From positions 62,001 to 126,000 of the forward strand of contig NZ_JAMXIC010000010.1 in NCBI RefSeq assembly GCF_027587375.1: a stretch of DNA of 64,000 bases. Direction: 5' to 3'. Source of the DNA: Arthrobacter sp. B2a2-09. Its GTDB lineage: Bacteria > Actinomycetota > Actinomycetes > Actinomycetales > Micrococcaceae. Under the pieces are notes generated by a model. It saw nothing but the letters and a program-made list of their open reading frames with translations, did not search any database and was not told the origin of the DNA. Position 1 is the stretch's first letter, and each line of letters opens with the position of its first letter. Position numbers and translations under genes: made by a program. Shown piece by piece: positions 57,831-64,000 of the stretch.

Positions 57831-58727
57831 CTAAGGCAATCCCTCCAACCGGGCCCGCGCCGTCTCCGCCGCCCGGCGTTCCTTGCCGGCTAGCCGGACT
57901 GCCAATTTGCGGTTCCGCTCGGCCAGGGTGATCGCCCACTCCGTCGCCGCAAGCTCCTGCTGCAACGTGGCCAGCTTGTCTTTGGCAGCTTTGACTTCGA
58001 CGGCGAGTTGCTCGCTCCGGCGCACAGCCTCCGACTTTTCACGCTCGGCCTGGGCGAGCTCCAAGTCGGCCTTGTCCGCATTGCGCTCTGCTTCCACGAG
58101 TGCGGTTTGTGCCTTCTCCCGTTCGCGCTCCGAGTCAGCGCGTGCGCGCTGTGAGTCTGCCCGCCCGCGCTGCCGGCCGCCGTCGTCGGGCCCTTCTTTG
58201 GCAGTACCCACCGCGGGAAGTGCGCCCGCAATCGCCACCGCGCCCGAGAGGTCCACGGGTTCCAATCCGTTCGTGGCGAGCGAACGCACCAGTTGCCCGC
58301 TGCGGAGCGCCGCGGCAGCCCCGAGATCCGTCATGGCGGTCCTCAACGTGGCCTCGATCTCCATCGCGGCGGCGCCACTCACCTTGACGCCCAGGCCTTC
58401 CGCCACTGCCCGGGCCTGCTCGACGGCGGCGCCCAGGACGCGCGGGCGCTGCTGGCCGAGCGTACGGAGGCGGTCGTGATCGTGCTCCTCCTGGGCCCTC
58501 CCGAGCGACGCCCCAAGCTCCAGGACACTCGCGAATTCCTTGGTGCCGTGGCGGACAAGCATGTTGACGGCCCACGCCGCGGTCGAAGGCTTGGGCAGCT
58601 GGGCGATCTGTTTCGCCAGTTCTGCGTCCCCCGCGGACTTGGCTTCCTTGGCCTGTGCAGTGCGGGCCGCCGTGAAGGCCGAGGGAACCAGTGTGTAGAG
58701 CTCGACGGCGATCGCGGCCAGGTCCAT
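57831..58727 (-). CDS. Coiled-coil protein of unknown function
   Basis: A 298-residue helical protein without signal or membrane helices. Residues 1-55 contain MDLAAIAVELYTLVPSAFTAARTAQAKEAKSAGDAELAKQI, then LPKPSTAAWAVNMLVRH, a pattern I have seen in uncharacterised actinobacterial proteins. Residues 190-298 form a long coiled coil of Glu/Arg/Ala/Lys heptads. The ATG at 58727 is preferred because the open frame extending to 58979 lies over the alpha/beta hydrolase gene and has Pro/Ser-rich low-quality sequence. It is downstream of that hydrolase by 20 bp. Function unknown. Confidence 0.6.
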   Translation of the reverse strand: MDLAAIAVELYTLVPSAFTAARTAQAKEAKSAGDAELAKQIAQLPKPSTAAWAVNMLVRHGTKEFASVLELGASLGRAQEEHDHDRLRTLGQQRPRVLGAAVEQARAVAEGLGVKVSGAAAMEIEATLRTAMTDLGAAAALRSGQLVRSLATNGLEPVDLSGAVAIAGALPAVGTAKEGPDDGGRQRGRADSQRARADSEREREKAQTALVEAERNADKADLELAQAEREKSEAVRRSEQLAVEVKAAKDKLATLQQELAATEWAITLAERNRKLAVRLAGKERRAAETARARLEGLP

Positions 58728-58746
58728 CGCGGAAGCCAGTGCCGTG

Positions 58747-59532
58747 TTAATCGGCCAGGAACTCAGCAAGTGCGTCAGCCATGACTCCGGGTTGCCAGCC
58801 ATGGTTGGCGCCTGGAATGGTGGTTTTGCGGGCACTCGGGATGTTGGCCACGATGGAGTCGGCCGCTTTTGGCATGATCGGTATGGTCTGCTCGCCGACG
58901 ATCGCGAGGGTGGGCTGGGTGATGCCGGACCACAGCTGGGCGCGCGGGGCGGACTGGGTCCACGCGAGCGATTCGGCATCGGCCGAAAGGCTGGGGCCCA
59001 ATTCGAGCATGATGGGCCATCCTGGACTGTTCTTGGCGCCGGCCAGCCACTCCGGCGGCATGTCTTTCATGTAGTACTCGATGGTGCCGGCCTTGTCGCC
59101 GGATGCGATCCGTTCCTGGAGCCCGGCGAAGAATTCGGCCCCGCCGGTGCCGAGTTCATCGCTCAGGGGAGTCTCCCACAGCGCCAGCTTCGTGACGGCT
59201 AGGCCTACTGCCGCCGCTGCCAGGGAAATCGAGCCACCGGAAGAGCTCCCGAAGAGTGCAGCTTTGCCGCCTGCGATGTCGATGAGCGTGGCGAGATCGT
59301 CGATGTTGTCCTTCAGGGTGAATGACGGAGCCTCGGCGCTTTCCCCTCGACCGCGCCGGTCGTAGTTCAAGACGGTGAACCCTTTGGCGGCCAGGAGCTT
59401 GGCCATTTCCACGGTGTTGGAGTCGAAGCCCCTGAATTGCATTGCACCGCCAACGAGGATCACGGCAGGTCCCTCGCCGTATTGGTCATACCCGATGCGG
59501 GTACTGTCTTTCGAGATCGCAAATTCGGACAT
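58747..59532 (-). CDS. Alpha/beta-hydrolase
   Basis: A 261-residue alpha/beta hydrolase. The nucleophile lies in GSSSGGS (about 93-99), the oxyanion region in ILVGGAMQFRGFD (about 25-37), YDRRGRGES (about 57-65) is typical of this class, and the catalytic His is in PGANHGWQPG (about 240-249). Esterase or lactonase-like; no substrate evidence. ATG 59532. Lies upstream of the coiled-coil gene in the same orientation, 20 bp apart. Confidence 0.84.
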   Translation of the reverse strand: MSEFAISKDSTRIGYDQYGEGPAVILVGGAMQFRGFDSNTVEMAKLLAAKGFTVLNYDRRGRGESAEAPSFTLKDNIDDLATLIDIAGGKAALFGSSSGGSISLAAAAVGLAVTKLALWETPLSDELGTGGAEFFAGLQERIASGDKAGTIEYYMKDMPPEWLAGAKNSPGWPIMLELGPSLSADAESLAWTQSAPRAQLWSGITQPTLAIVGEQTIPIMPKAADSIVANIPSARKTTIPGANHGWQPGVMADALAEFLAD

Positions 59533-59621
59533 CCCAGATCCTTCGATGTGGCGGACAGTCGGTTCCTAAACTCTGTGCCCCGCCCCTCCCCGGGTCAAGG
59601 GGGAGAGTCACCTCGGAGGAG

Positions 59622-59639
59622 TTCTTAAGAGCTTCTTAA
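59622..59639 (+). promoter_or_regulatory. TTCTTAA direct repeat with 11-bp period
   Basis: TTCTTAA at 59622-59628 and 59633-59639, i.e. one helical turn apart, upstream of the PAP2-DedA-regulator-kinase operon. Tandem sites at 11-bp spacing are the classic OmpR/PhoB-family binding mode, and an OmpR-type regulator is encoded in this operon. Confidence 0.6.
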
Positions 59640-59702
59640 ATGCCGCGCGCGAGAGTGGAAGCAGGCCGCACAACGGCCGTCACCCCTCGAACCGGAGACA
59701 CC

Positions 59703-60500
59703 ATGCGATCACACGCCAAACAGAACACTTCCACGGAAGGCCGCACTTTCGCCGTCGTCCGTCAAAGTGTGCCGTTGCTTCCGCAGCCCAGGTACTGGCT
59801 TCTGTGGGGCATTGCCCTCGCCGCGGCAGTCCTTGCCATTGGCTTCAGCGTGCAGTTGGTAGCGGGCCTGACCACCAACGAACTCGGCGTTGACCAGGAA
59901 CTCAGCCGCCATCACGTGGGCGCACTGACCACCGTGGCCATGGCACTGAACTTCCTTTTCGCCCCCGTAGCGGGAGTTTGCATTGTCCTGGTGATCGGCT
60001 TGTACCTTTTCCTGGTTCGCAAGTCCTTCGTGCGGGCGGCCATGTTTGTGCTCTTCGCATGTTCAGGCTGGGTTGCCAGCGAGGTATTCAAACTCATCGT
60101 TGCCCGCCACCGGCCCAACCCGGCGCTTCTTTTCGACCCCCTGGCCCCGGAAACGGGTTCCAACAGCTTTCCCAGCGGCCATACCGCCTTCGCCGTAGCG
60201 CTCGCGTTCGCCGTGTACTTCCTGGTCCGGGGCACTCGCTGGGGCGTCATCACCGCTTGGGCCGGTGCCGTCCTGGCCGTCGTGGTGGCGTGGTCCCGGA
60301 TCTACATCGGAGTCCATTACCCCAGCGACGTCGTGGCCTCGTTCCTGGCCACCAGCGCCGCAGTGATCGTCTTGGCCGGGCTCTGGAACCGGTACGCACC
60401 GCGAGTCATGGGGCGGCTACCGTTTGGCGCCCCATCGGAAGCAGCCGCCTCAGAAGCAGCCTCGTTGGAAGCAACCGCAACCCAAGCACACGGATCCTGA
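59703..60500 (+). CDS. PAP2 superfamily phosphatase (lipid phosphatase)
   Basis: A 265-residue membrane phosphatase with six helices. The three PAP2 motifs are KLIVARHRP (K-x6-RP, near 131-139), PSGHTAF (near 158-164) and SRIYIGVHYPSD (SR-x5-H-x3-D, near 199-210). These remove phosphate from undecaprenyl diphosphate or other lipid phosphates at the outer face. ATG 59703 has GGAG five bases upstream; the open frame to 59640 adds a hydrophilic, unlikely stretch. The C-terminal tail has Ala/Ser/Glu repeats. First gene of an operon with DedA and a two-component system. Confidence 0.85.
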   Translation: MRSHAKQNTSTEGRTFAVVRQSVPLLPQPRYWLLWGIALAAAVLAIGFSVQLVAGLTTNELGVDQELSRHHVGALTTVAMALNFLFAPVAGVCIVLVIGLYLFLVRKSFVRAAMFVLFACSGWVASEVFKLIVARHRPNPALLFDPLAPETGSNSFPSGHTAFAVALAFAVYFLVRGTRWGVITAWAGAVLAVVVAWSRIYIGVHYPSDVVASFLATSAAVIVLAGLWNRYAPRVMGRLPFGAPSEAAASEAASLEATATQAHGS

Positions 60501-60510
60501 GGAGGACCCC

Positions 60511-61164
60511 ATGCACGTACTTTCTGCCATGCCAGCATTCCTTGATCCCACCACCCTCCTTCAGGGCTTGGGTCCCGCAGCGTTGGGCGTAGTGGCGCTG
60601 ATCGTCTTCATCGAATCCGGTCTACTTTTCCCCTTCCTTCCCGGTGACTCTTTGCTGTTCACTACCGGCCTGCTTCACCAGCAACTGCAGCTTGAATTGC
60701 CGGTGTTGATCGCCGTCGTATCAGCCGCCGCCATCGCCGGAGACCAGATCGGCTACATGCTCGGGCGCAAGTTCGGCCGGCGCTGGTTCAAGGATGATGC
60801 CCGGATCTTGAAGACAGCGCACTTGGACACGGCCGAAGAATTCTTCAAGCGCCGCGGCGGCCCCGCGATCGTCCTGGCCCGCTTCGTGCCCATTGTGCGG
60901 ACATTTGCCCCGCTGAGCGCAGGCATCGCACGCTACAACTACAAATCCTTCACCTTGTGGAACATCGCCGGCGCCGTCATTTGGGGAACCTCCGTGACGC
61001 TGCTGGGCTCCTGGTTGGGACACTACGAGTTCATCGCAAAAAACATTGACGCCATTGCCGTGATCATGGTTTTGGTCTCCGTCCTGCCGTGGGGCGTCGA
61101 GTTCCTCAAAAAGCGGCGCAAGGTCAAAGTGGGCGCCGCGAACGGGCACACCGGGGAAGAATAG
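60511..61164 (+). CDS. DedA family membrane protein
   Basis: A 217-residue DedA/SNARE-associated protein. Motifs are LVFIESGLLFPFLPGDSLLFTTGLL (about 30-56), AIAGDQIGYMLGRKFGRRWF (about 80-98) and RRGGPAIVLARFVPIVRTFAPLSAGIARYNYKSF (about 118-150). DedA proteins, e.g. UptA, are reported to flip undecaprenyl phosphate across the membrane. ATG 60511 has GAGGAGG upstream; the frame open from 60424 lies in the PAP2 gene. It follows the PAP2 gene by 10 bp, so phosphatase and flippase are coupled. Confidence 0.87.
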   Translation: MHVLSAMPAFLDPTTLLQGLGPAALGVVALIVFIESGLLFPFLPGDSLLFTTGLLHQQLQLELPVLIAVVSAAAIAGDQIGYMLGRKFGRRWFKDDARILKTAHLDTAEEFFKRRGGPAIVLARFVPIVRTFAPLSAGIARYNYKSFTLWNIAGAVIWGTSVTLLGSWLGHYEFIAKNIDAIAVIMVLVSVLPWGVEFLKKRRKVKVGAANGHTGEE

Positions 61165-61169
61165 ACAGC

Positions 61170-61844
61170 ATGACAAAAGCTGAGCGGCCGGCCCTCCTCC
61201 TGGTCGAAGACGACTCCGCCCTGGGGCCGCTCATCAGCGAGCTCCTGGAGCCGGACTTCTCTGTCCGCCTGGCTGTCAATGGACGCGACGGCCTCCACCT
61301 CGGCTTGACCCAGAGTTGGGACGCGATGGTCATTGACCGGGGGCTGCCCGTCATGGACGGCATCGCCTTGATCAAGGCCCTTAGGGCCAAAGGGATTGCC
61401 ACCCCGATCCTCATCCTGACGGCGCTCGGTGCCACCGATGAGAAGATCCGGGGCCTCGACGCGGGGGCGAATGACTACATGAGCAAGCCGTTCGATGCGA
61501 TGGAGCTGGCCGCCCGCTTGCGAGCCCTCACCAGGACCTACGCCCTGGCGCCTCAGACTCTGGGAATCGGGGATTGGGAGCTCGACGCCGGTGCCCGCTC
61601 CATGCGCTCCGTGTACGGTTCCGTGGTCACACTGACGGCGAAAGAAGCCGGGCTACTCGAAACCTTGGCCGGCGAACCCGAACGTGTCTTCACGCGTGAA
61701 GACCTCATCAGCACCCTGTTCCACCCCACGGACCAGCCGGGCGTGATCGACACCTACGTCCACCACTTGCGCCGCAAGATCTCCAAAACGGTGATCCGGA
61801 CGGTCCATGGCCTCGGATACCAGATCGGCGATCCCCATGACTGA
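61170..61844 (+). CDS. OmpR-family response regulator
   Basis: A 224-residue response regulator. Receiver domain: acidic pair EDDS near 13-16, phospho-acceptor Asp in VIDRGLPVMDG (about 52-62), and Lys in KPFDAMELAARLRAL (about 104). The C-terminal winged helix has LTAKEAGLLETLAGEPERVFTREDLISTLFHPTDQPGVIDTYVHHLRRKI. ATG 61170, 5 bp after the DedA stop. The kinase follows 11 bp downstream. It may autoregulate through the 59622 repeat (inference). Confidence 0.88.
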   Translation: MTKAERPALLLVEDDSALGPLISELLEPDFSVRLAVNGRDGLHLGLTQSWDAMVIDRGLPVMDGIALIKALRAKGIATPILILTALGATDEKIRGLDAGANDYMSKPFDAMELAARLRALTRTYALAPQTLGIGDWELDAGARSMRSVYGSVVTLTAKEAGLLETLAGEPERVFTREDLISTLFHPTDQPGVIDTYVHHLRRKISKTVIRTVHGLGYQIGDPHD

Positions 61845-61855
61845 GAAGAATTCCC

Positions 61856-62929
61856 ATGAGTGAGAACCCGGACCAAGCGACACTCCGCAAAGCGTCCCTG
61901 AAGATTGCGGTGCGGATCAGCGCGGCATGCGCGGTATTGGTTCTTTGCCTGCTGGCGGCCGCCGCGATCTACCTTTTCAACCAGGCACAGCATCCATCGC
62001 TGCCGGGACCAGGCGAAAGCGACTCCGTCTACGCGTATCTGGACACAAAGGACCTCCTGAAGTCCATGATCGTTGCCGGCATTTCGGGGATCCTCCTTGC
62101 CGGGGCCATCGGCTGGCTCAGCGCGCGGAGTGCCATCAGGCCGCTGGGAGAAGCACTGGCATTGCAGCGACGGTTCGTGCAGGACGCCAGCCACGAACTG
62201 CGCACGCCCCTCGCCATCCTGGATGCACGCGTCCAGCTTGCCCAGCGCGATGCCCCAGCGGACTCAAAGACCGGGGAAGCACTCGCCCGGATCCGCAATG
62301 ACACTGCGACCCTCACCGGAATAGTCAACGAATTGCTTGTGGCAGCAACAGGCTCGCCTCCGGATGCCGCAGCAGAGCCAAGCGATCTCGCCAAGGTGGC
62401 GGGCGCCGTCGTCGAGAGCTTGCAACAACTCGCGGGGGAGAAAGACGTCCGCGTCACGCTGACGGAAAAGGACCGCCCCTTCGCGCTCATTGACAACAAT
62501 GGCTTCCGCCGCGCCCTCCTTGCCCTGGCCGACAACGCGCTGGCGCACACCCCTGCTGGGGGCCAGGTGGGGATCACGACGGCGGTGCTCGGCAACCGCG
62601 CGGTGGTCACCGTCTCGGATTCCGGGGCCGGGATCACGGGAGTGGACCAGACGCGGATCTTTGACCGCTTCGTGAGGACACACAGTCCGGCGGGCCGGAA
62701 CCCGGAAACGGCAATGGGCCAGCGCAGCTTCGGAATCGGCTTGGCGTTGGTCCGTGAAATCATCACCGCGGCCCGAGGCACTGTGGAGGTTGAGCGCAGC
62801 GGTCCGCGCGGAACAGTCATGAAGATCACGCTGCCAATCGCTCCGAAAGACGCGGCCCCGAGGGACGCGGCTCCGAAAGACGCGGCCCCGAGGGACGCGG
62901 CTCCGAAAGAGGCGACTCCGGGGGCCTGA
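61856..62929 (+). CDS. Sensor histidine kinase with short extracytoplasmic loop
   Basis: A 357-residue kinase. TM1 at about 18-42, a short external loop of about 27 residues (43-69), TM2 at about 70-92. HisKA H-box ASHELRTPLA with phospho-acceptor His113; ATP-binding N-box GFRRALLALADNALAHTPAGG and G-boxes VSDSGAGI and FGIGLALV are present. Short loops suggest sensing within the membrane or through a partner, as in BceS. The C-terminus (about 328-357) is a repetitive Lys/Asp/Ala/Pro tail encoded by 30-bp tandem repeats. Pairs with the preceding regulator. Confidence 0.87.
   Translation: MSENPDQATLRKASLKIAVRISAACAVLVLCLLAAAAIYLFNQAQHPSLPGPGESDSVYAYLDTKDLLKSMIVAGISGILLAGAIGWLSARSAIRPLGEALALQRRFVQDASHELRTPLAILDARVQLAQRDAPADSKTGEALARIRNDTATLTGIVNELLVAATGSPPDAAAEPSDLAKVAGAVVESLQQLAGEKDVRVTLTEKDRPFALIDNNGFRRALLALADNALAHTPAGGQVGITTAVLGNRAVVTVSDSGAGITGVDQTRIFDRFVRTHSPAGRNPETAMGQRSFGIGLALVREIITAARGTVEVERSGPRGTVMKITLPIAPKDAAPRDAAPKDAAPRDAAPKEATPGA
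62840..62911 (+). repeat. 30-bp tandem repeats at the kinase 3' end
   Basis: Two full 30-bp units start at 62840 and 62870, and a partial third begins at 62900, encoding alternating APKDA and APRDA blocks. In-frame copy changes would not disrupt the kinase. Confidence 0.75.
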
Positions 62930-63031
62930 CGCTCCGTCCGCCGAAGCTCCGCGGTGCTCAGGCGGGAGTGCCCGCGAAATGTTGACGTCAGCGTACCAAG
63001 ATTGCCGTTGCCCGGGATCTCCGTTCATTAC
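62930..63031. other. Short gap at the kinase/HNH boundary
   Basis: About 100 bp. It contains no obvious terminator; CTCCGTCCGCCG and TCCGCGG at 62933-62955 could form only a weak stem. No ORF. Confidence 0.3.
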
Positions 63032-64000
63032 TTAAGCGGCCTGCAGTTTGGCGGGTTGGGCATATTTGAGGGCCTTGGCTTGGTGTCGTTGCTTTCGTCG
63101 TTGGCGCCTGGAATGCGGTGCGGCAGTGTCGGGTGGGTCTGTGCCTGGTGGACTGCTGCCTGGCAGCCCGGTTCCTGGCGGGGGTGGGGCTGTTGATCGG
63201 TAGTGGTGTCCGGTGGGGGTGCGGATTTCGAGGACATGCCGTGTCCCGGGGCCGGTTTTTGCGGTCCGGGTTCGGGCTGTCCAGCCGGGGAGTTCTTTGG
63301 TGTGGTTGCAGGCTTCGCACAAGCCGGCGCCGTTGGCTTGGCTGGTGGGTCCGCCGTGGTGCCAGGGGATGATGTGGTCGAAGTGCCGGATGGGTGCGTC
63401 GCAGTAGGGGGGTGCGGCAGGTGTCGTCGCGGGCTTGGATGAAGCGCCGCATGCCGGGCGGGTAGAGCCGCGCCCTCGAATCGGCGCCGACAAGGTCCCC
63501 GCTTCCCGGAGCGGTGTAGAGGCGCCGGAGCCAGACCTTGAAGTCCTGAGTCGCTTCGGCGTGGCCATGCCCGGGCTGGCCTTGAGCAACTTGGCCGTGT
63601 TGGGCTTGGCCAGGTTCTTCGTTGCTGCCGGGGTTTCCGGCCAGGAGATTCCTGGCCCAGCCGGCGGGGACGATCCCGTAGCCGGGGAGGCGGGCGGGTT
63701 CGCTGTCGCCCTGGAACAGGGTCCGGTCGGTCATGACGAGCTGGACCTCCACCCCGGTGATGCCTCCCGGGGTGCCTGTGGTGCGTTCGACCAGGGCGTC
63801 GGCCATGATCTGCCCCCGGGTGCGGGTTTCCCCGTTGGAGCGGAGGGTGTCGGCGTGCCGGGTCAGGGCCGTGTGCACGGCGACCCCTTGGGCGACGGGA
63901 AGGAGCGCGGTCAGGTAGGTCATGGTGTCCGGTGCCGGGCGCAGGCTGACGTGCCGTTCGGTGGCGGCGTGGCTGGCGCGCTGGGTGACGGAGCGTGGGT
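63032..64000 (-). pseudogene. 13E12-family HNH endonuclease (DUF222), frameshifted and cut by the window edge
   Basis: The DUF222 domain (RPAPDTMTYLTALLPVAQGVAVHTALTRHADTLR, RRLYTAPGSGDLVGADSRARLYPPGMRRFIQARDDTCRTP) reads in one frame from the window edge down to about 63413. The C-terminal HNH motif (YCDAPIRHFDHIIPWHHGGPTSQANGAGLCEACNHTKE) then continues in another frame and ends at 63032. The two join if one C is removed from a run of six (63407-63412). The 13E12 genes are a repeated family in Actinobacteria. Either a natural pseudogene or a homopolymer sequencing error. Past 64000 the gene continues. Confidence 0.75.

Overview
The window is high-GC DNA from an actinobacterium, most likely Arthrobacter sensu lato (Micrococcaceae). 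Supporting signs are frequent GTG/TTG starts, tightly overlapping operons (ATGA, GTGA, TTGA), a DUF4193 gene, an AMIN-like secreted protein, a 13E12-type HNH gene, and many regulator-linked permease and catabolic islands. I saw no rRNA, tRNA, CRISPR array, prophage or insertion sequence. Family names come from motif recognition, not from searches.

Layout. 1-3.5 kb: DUF2079 membrane protein, a lipoprotein with an internal duplication, and two small membrane-protein genes. 3.7-10.2 kb: an ABC-importer operon ending in a rare fusion of a glycerophosphodiester phosphodiesterase with an inositol-monophosphatase-type phosphatase; together they look like an uptake and breakdown route for a glycerophosphodiester such as glycerophosphoinositol. 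10.2-13.6 kb: small conserved genes and an APC permease under a strong palindromic operator. 13.7-30.5 kb: a flagellar block, with flgN-flgK-flgL-fliW leftward and fliC-fliD-fliS-(fliT-like) then flgB-flgC-fliE-fliF-fliG-fliH-fliI-fliJ-(NlpC/P60)-fliK-flgD-flgE rightward. Three sigma28-type promoters (CTAAC-N15-[G/T]CCGAT) drive it. The cluster stops after flgE: motor, C-ring fliM/fliN and export-gate genes are not in the window.

30.5-32.6 kb: a glycosyltransferase divergent from a TetR gene. 32.7-40.1 kb: the most unusual catabolic locus, with a DeoR repressor, an amino-acid-type APC permease, an FGGY kinase, a GlpA-like dehydrogenase with a C-terminal BFD-type [2Fe-2S] domain, a second FAD/NAD oxidoreductase and a Rid protein. 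It combines glycerol-type chemistry with an amine-type transporter and a Rid protein, suggesting an amino-polyol or amino-alcohol substrate. 40.3-49.2 kb: secreted S53 peptidase, a TetR-controlled redox/efflux island (flavin monooxygenase, quinone-oxidoreductase-like MDR, MFS pump, cupin, aldo-keto reductase) and a Tat-exported arylsulfotransferase.

49.2-57.8 kb: a nitrogen-compound scavenging region with two NCS1 permeases, two nitrilase-superfamily hydrolases, an APC permease, and GntR and IclR regulators; a near-identical 16-bp palindrome precedes both the IclR gene and one NCS1 permease. Between those two lies a 184-bp tandem repeat made of GAGCGAGCGTC hairpins, a motif also found at 13.66-13.70 kb. 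57.8-63 kb: a coiled-coil protein, an alpha/beta hydrolase, and a PAP2 phosphatase-DedA-response regulator-histidine kinase operon preceded by an 11-bp-period direct repeat, plausibly an envelope-lipid carrier recycling module. The right edge holds a frameshifted 13E12/DUF222 HNH gene that continues out of the window.
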